Shown: positions 26,196 to 36,036, counted from the first letter of the stretch. The stretch: 64,000 nt of DNA from Vibrio cincinnatiensis DSM 19608 (GCF_900167345.1 NZ_FUXB01000001.1:248001-312000); one strand, 5' to 3'. Made by a program: numbers and translations. The notes: generated by a model not told the origin, from the sequence alone.

Positions 26196-27128
26196 CTAAT
26201 AACCGAAAAATTTCGCCCATTGGCCCCATACTTGTTGTAATCCTGCCAGATCGCCACGAACAAACTGTACCATTTGCCCCGGTTTGGCTTGCGCTAATCT
26301 GGGCAGATCAATCCTCGCTACACAACCTATTTTGGGATATCCCCCTAGGGTTTGTCGGTCATTTAACAAGATAATTGGTTGACCATCGGGGGGAATTTGA
26401 ATACTACCTAAGGCTATGCCTTCTGATAATAATGGGCGAGTGGGAGAGATAACCTTCGGGCCGTTTAAACGGTAGCCCATTCTATCCGCATGTTGGCTAA
26501 CCAGAAACTTCCCTTGATAAAAGGTATCTAAGCTTGATGGGTTAAATTGCTGAAATTGGTAACTTTCGATAACACGCAATTTAAGGGGTAAGTTATAGTT
26601 AGGCAGAAAACGAAAGGTGACTTGTCGTCTCTTTTTCTCTATTGAGTGAGGGGAAAAGTGGAGTTGATCACCCGCTTGTAACGCTTGGCCATTATGTTGT
26701 AATCCGCCTAAGGATTGTCGACACGCGGTAGAAACACTGCCTAACTGCTTGGATACGTGGAAGCCGCCTCGAACGGAAAGATAGGCTCTAAGCCCATTGC
26801 GTGGCAGTGCGAAGGTCAACCTATCTCCTGCCTGAGCGGTAAATACGCTCCAGTTGGTGAGTGGCTGTCCTGACAATTTGGCGGCTAAATCCCCTCCAGC
26901 AATAGCCAACTGACAAGAGTGGTGAATGATAAATTCAGCTTGACCTAAGGTGATTTCTAAAACTGGGCTATTGGCTGGGTTATCGAGTAAATGATTCGCC
27001 CAACTGTAGGCATATTCATCAACAGCACCTGCGGTATTAATACCTAAATGGCTGAGTCCATAGCGGCCAAAATCTTGCAGTAGGCTTAAACTACCGGGTT
27101 TGCTGACGGTGAGGAAGGCGTTGCTCAT
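26196..27128 (-). CDS. pxpC: 5-Oxoprolinase subunit C
   Basis: This is the 310-residue PxpC subunit (allophanate hydrolase subunit 2 / biotin-dependent carboxyltransferase-like family) of the ATP-dependent bacterial 5-oxoprolinase. Landmarks are GSLSLLQDFGRYGLSHLGI at the N-terminus, GAVDEYAYSWANHLLDN, then RMGYRLNGP and SEGIALGSIQIPPDGQPI toward the C-terminus. PxpABC opens 5-oxo-L-proline, a damage product of glutamine and glutamate, back to glutamate. The start overlaps the pxpB stop by four bases (ATGA), so the two are translationally coupled. Confidence 0.95.
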   Translation of the reverse strand: MSNAFLTVSKPGSLSLLQDFGRYGLSHLGINTAGAVDEYAYSWANHLLDNPANSPVLEITLGQAEFIIHHSCQLAIAGGDLAAKLSGQPLTNWSVFTAQAGDRLTFALPRNGLRAYLSVRGGFHVSKQLGSVSTACRQSLGGLQHNGQALQAGDQLHFSPHSIEKKRRQVTFRFLPNYNLPLKLRVIESYQFQQFNPSSLDTFYQGKFLVSQHADRMGYRLNGPKVISPTRPLLSEGIALGSIQIPPDGQPIILLNDRQTLGGYPKIGCVARIDLPRLAQAKPGQMVQFVRGDLAGLQQVWGQWAKFFGY

Positions 27129-27850
27129 TCGTTATCATCTCGCTGAAATACCTGAGGTTGAATCACGCCACCTAAAGCTAAAAATTCTTTGCGATCAATA
27201 GAATAAAAGCTAACTTTTGAACCGATTGTCCATGGCAGCATAGGATCTTGTGTTGGATTGAACAAGGCAATGGGGCAATTACCAATAATATTCCACCCTC
27301 CGGGAGAATGGTTAGGATATACCGCCGTTTGTTGCTCGGCAATGGCGACACTGCCTTGGGGAACAAATAGCCGAGGTGTTTCCCGTCTTGGACGTTGTAG
27401 CTTAGGGTGAACGTCGGTCATAAAAGCGAATCCGGGAGCGAATCCAATAGCGCTGACGGTATAAACGTGTTGAGTATGTAATGTAATAACTTCTGTTAAA
27501 GAAAAGCCTTGCTGCTGATATAAAGCTAAATCTGGGCCAACCTCTGAATGATAGTAAACGGGTAGTGCAATGTTTTTCACTTGCACTGGCGATAAGTCGC
27601 CGGAATGGGCTAACCCGTATCGTAAGCGTTGCTCAAAGTCTTGTGGTGCAATGCGATAAGGTAAATAATCAATCAAAATCGTGGTATAAGCTGGGGTAAT
27701 GTTCATCACAAATTCACCTAACTCAGCTTGGATATAGGCCGCTATCTGACCTATGTATATGGATAGGTTTGGATGTGAAGGGGACTCAAATGTCACTAAT
27801 AAACTGGTTTCTGAGATTGGTTGAAGCGTATAGTTCACAGTCGAGTCCAT
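27125..27850 (-). CDS. pxpB: 5-Oxoprolinase subunit B
   Basis: This is the 241-residue PxpB subunit (KipI/allophanate hydrolase subunit 1 family), which forms the ATP-using complex with PxpC. The diagnostic GFAPGFAFM, PRRETPRLFVPQGSVAIA and PNHSPGGWNIIGNCP stretches are all present. It lies between pxpA (one base apart) and pxpC (four-base overlap), which makes a tight three-gene operon in the order pxpA-pxpB-pxpC. Standalone KipI homologues inhibit a sporulation kinase in Bacillus, but the operon here marks the oxoprolinase role. Confidence 0.95.
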   Translation of the reverse strand: MDSTVNYTLQPISETSLLVTFESPSHPNLSIYIGQIAAYIQAELGEFVMNITPAYTTILIDYLPYRIAPQDFEQRLRYGLAHSGDLSPVQVKNIALPVYYHSEVGPDLALYQQQGFSLTEVITLHTQHVYTVSAIGFAPGFAFMTDVHPKLQRPRRETPRLFVPQGSVAIAEQQTAVYPNHSPGGWNIIGNCPIALFNPTQDPMLPWTIGSKVSFYSIDRKEFLALGGVIQPQVFQRDDNE

Positions 27851-27851
27851 T

Positions 27852-28598
27852 TTAACTTAGCAAGCGATGACGAATCTTCTCAATCAGAAGAATGGCATGG
27901 GGATTATCACCATGAACGCATAACGTATCGGCTTCAATAGGAATAATAAAACCATCAGCACTGGTCACTTTTCCATAGCGGGCAATTTGTTGCACTTGGT
28001 TGAGAATGGCTTCTTCACTGGTCAGGACTGAGTTTGGCATAGCACGGGGAGTGAGCTGTCCATTCGCAAGGTAAGTTCGGTCGGCAAATGCTTCAAACAG
28101 CAGGGGAACATCAAAGCGATCGGCAATATCTAAATAATCTTGATTATTAGAAGAGGCTAACATCATTAGCGGCACGTTAAAACAGGAAACGGCATCAACA
28201 ATGGCACGGAAAATAGCTTTGTTTCGCATCATGTCGTTGTAAAGTGCGCCGTGAGGTTTTACGTAACTTAATTCGGCATTTTTGCTTTCACATAAGGCTT
28301 TTAAGGCTCCGATTTGATAGATCATAAGTTCACAAATTTCCTCATCCGAAAAGTGGAGAGAACGGCGTCCAAACCCTTGGAGATCGGGATAGCCAGGATG
28401 AGCGCCAATCATCACATCATTTTGTATGGCCAAGTCAATGGTTTTGCTCATGATATGGGGATCTGAGGCATGGAAGCCACAAGCGATATTCGCCATATCG
28501 ACATAAGGCATCACTTGTTCGTCTGCGCCCATTGTCCATGCGCCAAAGCTTTCACCCATATCACAGTTCAGTTTGATGGTGCGGTTTGTTATCGTCAC
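27852..28598 (-). CDS. pxpA: 5-Oxoprolinase subunit A (LamB/YcsF family)
   Basis: This is a 248-residue LamB/YcsF protein, the catalytic partner of PxpBC. The N-terminus KLNCDMGESFGAW carries conserved acidic residues. NIACGFHASDP, IGAHPGYPDLQGFGRR and VKPHGALYND complete the family signature of a deacetylase-like barrel with His and Asp residues at the active site. The start is GTG 28598 with AAGGA nine bases ahead. It is the first gene of pxpABC and diverges from galE across about 200 bases. Confidence 0.95.
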   Translation of the reverse strand: MTITNRTIKLNCDMGESFGAWTMGADEQVMPYVDMANIACGFHASDPHIMSKTIDLAIQNDVMIGAHPGYPDLQGFGRRSLHFSDEEICELMIYQIGALKALCESKNAELSYVKPHGALYNDMMRNKAIFRAIVDAVSCFNVPLMMLASSNNQDYLDIADRFDVPLLFEAFADRTYLANGQLTPRAMPNSVLTSEEAILNQVQQIARYGKVTSADGFIIPIEADTLCVHGDNPHAILLIEKIRHRLLS

Positions 28599-28804
28599 GA
28601 AGTTGAGTCCTTATGCCTTTCCTGTATTTGGTGCGTATCTTCAAAAGGGCACTATAACGCTTTGTTGAGTATAGAATATACCCTAAGGTTTCCCATTGTT
28701 CTAATTGATGATTTTTACGATCAGAGAGGGTAATGATCAGTGATCTATCGCGCATTTATCGATACAATCTTGACCAGCAATCATGACAACGAAGGTAGCT
28801 AGGA

Positions 28805-29821
28805 ATGAAAGTATTAGTGACAGGGGGCATGGGATACATTGGCAGCCATACCTGCATCCAAATGATTCAAGCGGGAATGACCCCAATTATTATGGATAAC
28901 CTTTATAACAGTAAATCCACGGTTCTCGATAGAATTGAAAAAGTATCAGGGGTTCGCCCCACATTTATTCTAGGGGATATCCGGGATAAGACGCACTTGG
29001 TTGAGATTTTAACTCGGCATCAGATAGAGTCGGTGATCCATTTTGCGGGCTTAAAAGCCGTGGGAGAATCCGTTCAAAAACCGCTTGAGTATTATGATAC
29101 TAACGTTAATGGCACTTTAGTTCTGGTCGCTGCGATGCGAGAAGCTGGGGTAAAATCGCTGGTCTTTAGTTCTTCCGCTACTGTGTATGGCGACCCTGCC
29201 AGTGTGCCTATTACAGAATCTTTTCCGACCAGTGCAACCAACCCGTATGGGCGCAGTAAATTGATGGTTGAAGAATGTTTGACGGATTTTCAAAAAGCAA
29301 ACCCAGACTGGAGCATTACTTTATTAAGGTACTTTAACCCAGTGGGTTCACACCCTTCTGGTGAATTAGGGGAAGATCCACAAGGTATTCCCAATAACTT
29401 AATGCCATTTATTTCTCAAGTTGCGGTCGGACGACGTGAATATCTCTCTGTGTTTGGCAGTGACTACCCAACAAAAGATGGAACAGGCGTTCGTGACTAT
29501 ATCCATGTTATGGATTTAGCTGATGGGCATATCGCGGCTCTACGCAATGTTGGCCGCCATGCCGGATTACACATTTTTAATCTAGGAACGGGCAAAGGCT
29601 ATAGTGTGCTCGATATGGTGCACGCTTTTGAGTTGGCAAGCCAGAAAAACGTCCCTTATCAGTTGGTGGAACGTCGCCCCGGAGATATCGCTGAATGCTG
29701 GGCGGACCCAACGAAAGCACGCCAAGAATTAGGATGGCAGGCGACTCGTACGTTGCAAGAAATGACGGAAGATACTTGGCGTTGGCAATCACGTAACCCA
29801 CAAGGTTACCCTGACGCTTAA
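28805..29821 (+). CDS. galE: UDP-glucose 4-epimerase
   Basis: This is a 338-residue NAD-dependent short-chain dehydrogenase that interconverts UDP-glucose and UDP-galactose for the Leloir pathway and for surface polysaccharides. The NAD motif TGGMGYIGSHTC opens the protein. The catalytic Ser lies in FSSSATVYGDP, and Tyr and Lys are in PYGRSK. The C-terminal half contains GTGKGYSVLDMVHAFE, RRPGDIAECWADP and the final GWQATRTLQEM. The length equals E. coli GalE. The Shine-Dalgarno AGGA precedes the ATG. No other gal genes adjoin it, and a strong bidirectional terminator follows. Confidence 0.96.
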   Translation: MKVLVTGGMGYIGSHTCIQMIQAGMTPIIMDNLYNSKSTVLDRIEKVSGVRPTFILGDIRDKTHLVEILTRHQIESVIHFAGLKAVGESVQKPLEYYDTNVNGTLVLVAAMREAGVKSLVFSSSATVYGDPASVPITESFPTSATNPYGRSKLMVEECLTDFQKANPDWSITLLRYFNPVGSHPSGELGEDPQGIPNNLMPFISQVAVGRREYLSVFGSDYPTKDGTGVRDYIHVMDLADGHIAALRNVGRHAGLHIFNLGTGKGYSVLDMVHAFELASQKNVPYQLVERRPGDIAECWADPTKARQELGWQATRTLQEMTEDTWRWQSRNPQGYPDA

Positions 29822-29838
29822 CGGATTCATATTAAAGC

Positions 29839-29865
29839 AAAAGCCAACCGATGAGGTTGGCTTTT
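29839..29865. terminator. Bidirectional terminator between galE and the chemoreceptor gene
   Basis: AAAAGCCAACC and GGTTGGCTTTT form an 11-bp stem with a GATGA loop. A and T tracts lie on both flanks, so it serves both convergent genes. Confidence 0.9.
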
Positions 29866-29871
29866 GAGTTT

Positions 29872-31296
29872 CTAATTGGTTTGATAGCGGCTTAATATTT
29901 GACTCAAGTTTTGCGTTGCTTGAGCGATCTCCTGTATGCCCGAAGAGGATTGCTCTGCTACTCGTCGGATGGTGTTGGACTGGCTGCGGATATCACTTAA
30001 TTCAGAGGCAATATCATTCGCTACTGCACTTTGTTCTTCCGCGGAAGTTGAGATCTGGACGCTCATATCATTAATCATGCGTGATGATTCTGCGATATGT
30101 TCAATATCATGGCCGATTTCAGTCACTAACTGGCTGCTGGTATGCGCTTGACTCACTGTTTGATCTGTGATTTTGGCAATGTGTTGGCTTTCCGTTTGCA
30201 ATTTTTCTATCATCGATTGAATTTCGACTGTTGCTGCCTGAGTTCGACTCGCCAGCGTACGTACTTCATCGGCAACCACGGCAAACCCACGACCTTGCTC
30301 ACCCGCACGAGCTGCTTCAATCGCAGCATTTAATGCTAATAGATTCGTCTGTTCAGAAATGGCATTAATAGTCGTAATCACCTCATTAATTTGAATCGCA
30401 TTTTCATTTAACGTGGTTACAGATGAAGATGTTTGTGCAATAAAGCGTGAGAGTTGCTCAATCTCATTAATTGCTTGGGTAACTCGCTGGTGACTGGTTT
30501 CCACTTGTTGAGCATCTTGATTGGCCTGCTGATTGGCTTGTTGAGAGATGCTAGAAACCTCTTGTGCAGAAGCGGTCATCTCTTCCATTGCGGTTGCAAC
30601 CGAGTCGAGTGATGCATATTGATGGGAGATTTGTGTTTCACTCTCTTTCATTTCAGAGGCAAAAGAGCGTGATGTTTCACTCAGTGTTGCGGAGTTATCT
30701 TTAACTGTCACAACCAGTTCGGTGAGGGTATCCATAGCATTATCCAACGCACAGCCAATCGTGCCAAACTCATCACGGCCAGGGTGAAAACCTAATCGAG
30801 AAGTGAGATCACCTTGGGCAATCTTTTGGGTTGTGGTGTAAAGCACCCACAGCGCTCCACCAATAAACGTTGCGACCCAATAAGTGAATAGAGCAAAAGG
30901 GATAAGCCACAAATAGCTAAGTAAAAAAGTCGTGAGGGCATGAGATCGCATTTGTCGCTCTTGGTGAGAAAAATCTTCACTTAAACGATAGATTTGCCCA
31001 TTATTGGCTCGTCCTGTTGCGATGGCTTGGCCTTGTCGATATTGGGGTTCAGATAAGCTGGAACGAGTCTCTAAACCTGAAATGGTTGTAATGTTGGCTT
31101 GGCTGAGAATGCCTTGCAGTTTATATTCAACCGCCAATTTAGCTTGCGTTTCAAAACCTTGAATCGTTTGCCAGTAACGCGTTCCTGCTAAAGCGGTAAG
31201 TGTGACGAAAAAGAGCGCAAAAATGGCCCACATTTTATCGTTGATCGACATTTTAATAAACACACGGTCAATCATCCTGAATTGAACTTCTTTCAT
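29872..31296 (-). CDS. Methyl-accepting chemotaxis protein
   Basis: This is a 474-residue transmembrane chemoreceptor. TM1 ([17 protein letters not shown]) and TM2 (about residues 122-145, [18 protein letters not shown]) bracket a small periplasmic domain of about 80 residues with no recognised ligand fold. A HAMP domain follows. The cytoplasmic hairpin tip is very well conserved ([35 protein letters not shown]). There is no C-terminal NWETF-type pentapeptide for CheR/CheB docking. GGAG is six bases ahead of ATG 31296. The stimulus cannot be read from sequence. Confidence 0.93.
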   Translation of the reverse strand: MKEVQFRMIDRVFIKMSINDKMWAIFALFFVTLTALAGTRYWQTIQGFETQAKLAVEYKLQGILSQANITTISGLETRSSLSEPQYRQGQAIATGRANNGQIYRLSEDFSHQERQMRSHALTTFLLSYLWLIPFALFTYWVATFIGGALWVLYTTTQKIAQGDLTSRLGFHPGRDEFGTIGCALDNAMDTLTELVVTVKDNSATLSETSRSFASEMKESETQISHQYASLDSVATAMEEMTASAQEVSSISQQANQQANQDAQQVETSHQRVTQAINEIEQLSRFIAQTSSSVTTLNENAIQINEVITTINAISEQTNLLALNAAIEAARAGEQGRGFAVVADEVRTLASRTQAATVEIQSMIEKLQTESQHIAKITDQTVSQAHTSSQLVTEIGHDIEHIAESSRMINDMSVQISTSAEEQSAVANDIASELSDIRSQSNTIRRVAEQSSSGIQEIAQATQNLSQILSRYQTN

Positions 31297-31444
31297 AGTT
31301 TCTCCGGTGCAACTGATTTCTGTAGCTCAAGAAGTGTATGGCTAGCAGAGAGGCAAGGATGTGTAATATCTCATAAATTTATGAAATAAATATGTATGAA
31401 TATATTAGAAATGAGATATAGATCGACTATTTGCTGGTGAAATA

Positions 31445-31471
31445 AAGCCGACGAGATCATCACGTCGGCTT
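31445..31471 (-). terminator. Terminator of tyrP
   Basis: On the minus strand AAGCCGACG pairs with CGTCGGCTT around a 9-base loop and is followed by TATTTC. It starts 24 bases past the tyrP stop. Confidence 0.85.
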
Positions 31472-31494
31472 GGTTGGTAAAACGAGGGGGGGGA

Positions 31495-32700
31495 TTAACC
31501 TAAAGCGGGTAGAACCCCCACGGTAATCAGAAGCTGTGCAGTCACAATGATAAAGCCAACAATTCCTGTAAAGATCAACGCTGGTTTGCCACCAAGTACT
31601 TGATAATACTGACTATCAGTCTTTTTCTGTCGAACTTTCGTGACCATAGCGATAGGTAGAAAAATGGCTAATACGGCTAAGGCAATAGCAGCATACCCCA
31701 GAGCCATAATAAACCCTTGTGGATAGAACAACGCAAAAATTAGCGGTGGAGTATAAGTGACGATGGAAGCTCGGATACGACTCTTCGTCGCGCCGGGTTT
31801 ACGCAGGGTATCTCCCATAAATTCGAACAATCCTAAGCTGACCCCGAGGAAAGAGGTTAAGAGGGCTAAATCGGCAAAAATACCAATCATATTGCTTAGG
31901 CCAGACTGATGTGCTGTTTGTGCGAGGGTTCGAATCAGTGCCGATAGCCCACTGTTTTGAACTAAATCCGCTTGGCTAACAACGCCTAATGTCGCTAATT
32001 GCCAAAGGATATAAATAATAAGCGGAATCGCCGAGCCAATGATAATGGCTTTACGAAGTGATGCGGTATGCCCATCAAGGTAGTTAACAATAGCAGGAAT
32101 GCTGCCATGAAAACCAAAAGAAGTGAAAATGACAGGTATAGAGGCAATCACTAACCCTTGTTCCAATGGCATACTGAGCAGGTAGGATTCAGTCACATTG
32201 GGGGCAAGAAAAGTCAGCACCATCATCATGGCAATAATTTTTCCTGCAAATAGAACTCGATTGACTTTATCAACGGTCGCGGTACCAATCGTGACGACGG
32301 CTGCAACGAGAAAAGTAAACAGTAATGTTCCGGTTGAGCCTGAAACTTCAACACCGGTTAGCTCCGCGACACGATGAGTAAACTGCGCACCGCCTCCTGC
32401 AATATAGGCGGCACAAAGGGAGTAAAAGAGGAAAAGCATTGCAAAGGTCGCAATCCATTTCCCTTTATGCCCGAGAATTTCTTTTGCCAGCGTGTGCAAG
32501 GTTGCCTCTTTACTTGAGTACTGGTGGATTTCAACCATCAGTAATGCAGTAAAAGCCATTAACGCCCACAAAGTAAACATAATAACGAGCGACGTGGAAA
32601 AACCAATACCAGCAGAGGCTAAAGGAAGCGCCAGCATGCCGGCTCCAATGGTCGTTCCTGCAATAATCAAACTACTGCCTAAAAGTTTAGATTTTTTCAT
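31495..32700 (-). CDS. tyrP: Tyrosine-specific permease (HAAAP family)
   Basis: This is a 401-residue amino-acid/proton symporter with about eleven transmembrane helices. The N-terminal LLGSSLIIAGTTIGAGMLALPLASAG is the signature of the hydroxy- and aromatic-amino-acid permease family (TyrP, Mtr, TnaB). The next segments (FTLWALMAFTALLMVEI) read closest to TyrP by memory of the E. coli protein. GSIPAIVNYLDG and FGFHGSIP complete the family motif. It should import tyrosine, though tryptophan cannot be excluded. Two TyrR-box-like sequences precede it, which supports an aromatic substrate. It diverges from rhlE. Confidence 0.85.
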   Translation of the reverse strand: MKKSKLLGSSLIIAGTTIGAGMLALPLASAGIGFSTSLVIMFTLWALMAFTALLMVEIHQYSSKEATLHTLAKEILGHKGKWIATFAMLFLFYSLCAAYIAGGGAQFTHRVAELTGVEVSGSTGTLLFTFLVAAVVTIGTATVDKVNRVLFAGKIIAMMMVLTFLAPNVTESYLLSMPLEQGLVIASIPVIFTSFGFHGSIPAIVNYLDGHTASLRKAIIIGSAIPLIIYILWQLATLGVVSQADLVQNSGLSALIRTLAQTAHQSGLSNMIGIFADLALLTSFLGVSLGLFEFMGDTLRKPGATKSRIRASIVTYTPPLIFALFYPQGFIMALGYAAIALAVLAIFLPIAMVTKVRQKKTDSQYYQVLGGKPALIFTGIVGFIIVTAQLLITVGVLPALG

Positions 32701-32702
32701 AA

Positions 32703-32720
32703 TGTAAATATAATTGTACG
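32703..32720. promoter_or_regulatory. TyrR-box-like site ahead of tyrP
   Basis: TGTAAA-N6-TGTACG resembles the TyrR consensus TGTAAA-N6-TTTACA, with the left half perfect and the right half 4 of 6. It lies immediately upstream of the tyrP ATG. A second copy is at 32851-32868. Confidence 0.45.
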
Positions 32721-33029
32721 ATTGTTGTGGTTACAGAAGGGTAATGTGCGAAAGAGAACCAAGATTATTGGCTTTATTCACTACTTTGTGCCTATTTTGA
32801 AGAAATAATGCTAGTCGGTCAATGTCGTTGTAAAAATATTAAACCAAAAGTGTAATTATTTTTGTACGGATTTTCGTTCTATGGTGATGTGGTGGTTCGA
32901 TGAACTTGATGGCCGTTAGACACAACAAAATAGCGAGGGTTAGACGAAGCCAAGTGACGGTCAATTTGATACAATCTGGCGCTAATAGTATTTGACGCTT
33001 TTATTAGCGTTTATTGGGTTTTATGAGAA
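32721..33029. other. Divergent promoter region between tyrP and rhlE
   Basis: Together with 32701-32720 this is a 329-base gap between divergent genes. Apart from the TyrR-like site at 32851-32868 I see no conserved element. The stretch 32830-32880 is AT-rich and could hold promoters for both genes. Confidence 0.4.
32851..32868. promoter_or_regulatory. Second TyrR-box-like site
   Basis: TGTAAT-N6-TGTACG repeats the pattern found at 32703-32720, 148 bases farther from tyrP. Its right half is identical to the first copy. Confidence 0.35.
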
Positions 33030-34301
33030 ATGAATATGTCTTCACACGCCTTGAGTTTTCTGCAATTAGGGATTGCGCCCGCTTTAGCTGAACGCTTAGC
33101 CACATTAGGGATTCATACCCCGACTGACATTCAAAAGCAGGCTATTCCTCATATTCTGGCGGGAAAAGATCTGCTTGCGGGAGCACAGACAGGAACGGGA
33201 AAAACGGCGGCATTTGGTTTACCGTTATTGCAACGACTCTTGCCTTCTACGGTCGAGTCTAGAAGTGAAGCGAAAGATATTCGAGCCCTAGTCTTAGTGC
33301 CTACACGTGAATTAGCACAGCAAGTCTTTGATCATTTACAAGCTTATGCTGAGGGGAGTGGGCTCAAAATCGTTGCTGTCTATGGTGGCACGAGTATGAA
33401 TGTACAAAAACAGCATTTACGAGGTGGTGCAGATATTTTAGTCGCTACACCGGGGCGTCTTCTCGATCATGTTCACGTTAAGAGTTTATACCTTGGTAAT
33501 ACACAAACCCTAGTGTTGGATGAAGCCGATCGAATGTTGGATATGGGGTTTATGCCGGATATTCAACGAGTACTCAGAAAGCTTAGCCGAGCAAGGCAAA
33601 CGCTGTTTTTTTCGGCCACTTTTGATCATAAAGTGAAAAATTTGGCATATCGCTTATTACATGAACCTGAAGAAGTTCAAGTGACTCCGGAAAATTCAAC
33701 CGCAGAAACGGTGACGCAAATGGTGTATCCCGTTGATAAAAAACGTAAGCGAGAATTATTATCTTATTTAATTGGTTCACGAAATTGGCAGCAAGTTTTG
33801 GTGTTTACGAAAACAAAGCAGGGCAGTGATGCTTTGGCCCAAGAACTGAAACTGGATGGCATTAAGTCGGCGTCGATCAATGGGGATAAGAGTCAAGGGG
33901 CGCGTCAAAAAGCATTGGATGACTTTAAAGCGGGTAAAATCCGCGCCTTGATTGCCACCGATGTGGCAGCAAGAGGCATCGATATTTGTGAGTTAGAGCA
34001 AGTGGTTAACTACGATATGCCATATAAAGCAGAAGATTACGTGCATCGAATTGGGCGAACAGGGCGAGCGGGTAAAGCAGGAATGGCTATCTCTTTTATG
34101 AGCCCGAATGAAGAGCCAATGTTGCAAGCGATTGAGCAGTTATTGGATCAGCGTTTGCCACAAGAATGGTTAAAAGGGTTTGAACCATCATTGGTCGAAC
34201 CGACAGAAGAAGTCTCTTCTGCCCGTCGTTTAAGCCGCTCAGCAGAAAAACGTAAGCTAAAAGCCAAACTCAAAATACATGCCAAGCGAGGAAAAAAATA
34301 G
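33030..34301 (+). CDS. rhlE: DEAD-box ATP-dependent RNA helicase, RhlE group
   Basis: This is a 423-residue DEAD-box helicase with both RecA lobes complete. The Q motif sits around PTDIQKQAIP. Motif I is AQTGTGKTAAF, Ia PTRELAQQ, II VLDEADRMLDMGF, III FSATF, V ATDVAARGID, and VI HRIGRTGRAG. The C-terminal tail is basic (RSAEKRKLKAKLKIHAKRGKK), fit for non-specific RNA binding. RhlE-type enzymes remodel ribosome precursors and structured RNA. The subfamily name is by overall resemblance; a related paralogue is possible. It converges on the TetR gene. Confidence 0.9.
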   Translation: MNMSSHALSFLQLGIAPALAERLATLGIHTPTDIQKQAIPHILAGKDLLAGAQTGTGKTAAFGLPLLQRLLPSTVESRSEAKDIRALVLVPTRELAQQVFDHLQAYAEGSGLKIVAVYGGTSMNVQKQHLRGGADILVATPGRLLDHVHVKSLYLGNTQTLVLDEADRMLDMGFMPDIQRVLRKLSRARQTLFFSATFDHKVKNLAYRLLHEPEEVQVTPENSTAETVTQMVYPVDKKRKRELLSYLIGSRNWQQVLVFTKTKQGSDALAQELKLDGIKSASINGDKSQGARQKALDDFKAGKIRALIATDVAARGIDICELEQVVNYDMPYKAEDYVHRIGRTGRAGKAGMAISFMSPNEEPMLQAIEQLLDQRLPQEWLKGFEPSLVEPTEEVSSARRLSRSAEKRKLKAKLKIHAKRGKK

Positions 34302-34345
34302 CCGTTTGAGCTCTAAGACAAGACATGCGAAAAAATAGGAGGGCA

Positions 34346-35095
34346 TCAATGGGGGGAGTTTTCCTCTCTCATTTTGGCACATTGTTGCTCCCAACTATAA
34401 GCCACATCATAGACCAATTCATGTACACTCTTTGGGTTAAGGACAAATTTGTCAGCAATTTGATATTTGTGGATCATCAGCTCGTTAAACAACTGCCAAT
34501 GATTAAGTAGACATTGATCTAAATCGGCATTTTCATCACGCCACGTTTCTTTTAAAAATGGGGTTAAACTGGCGGCGCTGTGGGTGTACATAATCATTTG
34601 CCATTTCACTTCCCAAATTTTAATGGGGTTATCTGGGTATTGTTGATTATATTGGTCAGCAAAACTTTCAATAATATGCTCAAGTTCGTCTGAAGTATCA
34701 ATAAAGTAGTCAAATAATGCATCTTCTTGTCTTACCGCATCTGCAATCAGTTGGATCGGTTGCTTGATGACGAGTCCGTGAGCTAATAACCGCATAGTGA
34801 AATGGTACAGTTTCACATTTGCTGGTGTCGCGCTGGGGATTTCATCAATGACTCGACGTAAGTAGTGTTCCATATAGAGATGGAGACCATCACTGATACT
34901 GTGCCAAATCTTTTCTTTACTGCCGAAATGATGGCGAATCAAACTGTGCGAAACTCCCGCTTTTTCACTAATACTCCGTAGTGAAACGCGCTCATAACCT
35001 AGCTCACAAAATAGCTCAGCAGCAATTTTAAGAATATGATACCGAGTTTTTTGGGCATCTTGGGCACTACGCCGCCCTTGTCTTTTTTCGCTCAT
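34346..35095 (-). CDS. TetR-family transcriptional regulator
   Basis: This is a 249-residue regulator. The N-terminal TetR helix-turn-helix (residues 15-65) reads ILKIAAELFCELGYERVSLRSIS with the recognition helix VSHSLIRHHFGSKEKIW. The large helical C-terminal domain has no family I can name. It lies next to the IclR regulator and hydroquinone genes on the same strand as iclR, but 139 bases separate them. Whether it controls the aromatic cluster is an inference from position only. A basic RRSAQDAQK extension precedes the HTH. Confidence 0.88.
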   Translation of the reverse strand: MSEKRQGRRSAQDAQKTRYHILKIAAELFCELGYERVSLRSISEKAGVSHSLIRHHFGSKEKIWHSISDGLHLYMEHYLRRVIDEIPSATPANVKLYHFTMRLLAHGLVIKQPIQLIADAVRQEDALFDYFIDTSDELEHIIESFADQYNQQYPDNPIKIWEVKWQMIMYTHSAASLTPFLKETWRDENADLDQCLLNHWQLFNELMIHKYQIADKFVLNPKSVHELVYDVAYSWEQQCAKMREENSPH

Positions 35096-35234
35096 TACTC
35101 TTCTTCATCAATCAAGATCCCCGCTGTTTTACCAGATATACCCACAAGTTTCACGGATAATGAAACACTTGAGCGATTAACTGCACATTTCATCGCCTTC
35201 TCTTATCTGTTTGCAAGAAATTTGCTCTATTTTG

Positions 35235-36005
35235 TTACATTGGTAACCTTTCTTGCACCAAACGGCTCGCTCTTAATAGACTCGGAAGGACGTTGTCCAT
35301 TAATGCGGATTCTGACGTTCGGCTGGCTTGCGTGGAAATATTCATTGCGGCAATAACTTGATTACGCTGATCCATAATGGGTACGGCAATAGAGCGTAGC
35401 CCTAACTCTAGCTCTTGATTCACAATTGAAAAACCTTGTCTTCTTACCTCGGTTAATGTATCGAGCAAAATTTTTTGGTCCGTCTGAGTGTAAGGGGTGA
35501 ATTTTTCCTCTGGAGGAGTACCGATGGCCTGAATCTGTTCTTCAAGGCTCTTATACGATAATAAGACTCGCCCCATTGAAGTGGCAAAAGCGGGTAAGCG
35601 AGTTCCAACGCCAAGGTTCACCGACATGATATGGTGAGTCATGTAGCGGGCAATGTAGACAATTTCTGCACCATCAATGACCGCCACAGAGCAAGATTCC
35701 CCAGTTTCTTGGCTCACTTTCTCAATAATGGGTTGGACTATCTCAACGATAGGCTGTGAGGCTAAATAAGAGTATCCCAATTGCAGAACTTTGGGGGAAA
35801 GCCAGAATAGTTTTCCATCACTTTCCACATATCCTAAGACTTTTAATGTAAACAAAAAGCGTCGAGCAGTAGCCCGACTCAGATCGGTATATTTTGCAAC
35901 ATCACTTAAAGATAGCTTCTTTTTGCTGTGATCAAACACCTGGATCACAGAAAGCCCACGTTCTAGTGACGTAACAAACTCTTTTGACTTTTCGGGTATT
36001 GACAT
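35235..36005 (-). CDS. IclR-family regulator, PcaU/PcaR/PobR group
   Basis: This is a 256-residue IclR-type regulator. The N-terminal winged helix (residues 10-70) reads SLERGLSVIQVFDHSKKKLS with the recognition helix DLSRATARRFLFTL. The C-terminal effector domain carries RYMTHHIMSVNLGVGTRLPA, SMGRVLLS and GFSIVNQELELGLRSIAVP, which match the beta-ketoadipate subgroup (PcaR, PcaU, PobR). It is divergent from the hydroquinone cluster, and a three-repeat operator lies between them. I infer that it activates this cluster, probably in response to 3-oxoadipate or a related ring-cleavage intermediate. Confidence 0.92.
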   Translation of the reverse strand: MSIPEKSKEFVTSLERGLSVIQVFDHSKKKLSLSDVAKYTDLSRATARRFLFTLKVLGYVESDGKLFWLSPKVLQLGYSYLASQPIVEIVQPIIEKVSQETGESCSVAVIDGAEIVYIARYMTHHIMSVNLGVGTRLPAFATSMGRVLLSYKSLEEQIQAIGTPPEEKFTPYTQTDQKILLDTLTEVRRQGFSIVNQELELGLRSIAVPIMDQRNQVIAAMNISTQASRTSESALMDNVLPSLLRASRLVQERLPM

Positions 36006-36036
36006 TCTATTAACACTTCCTCAATATCTAAATCGC

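Noticed and set aside
31486..31493. Run of eight G residues at the tyrP stop
   Set aside because: It lies at and past the stop codon and cannot alter the TyrP product in a meaningful way.
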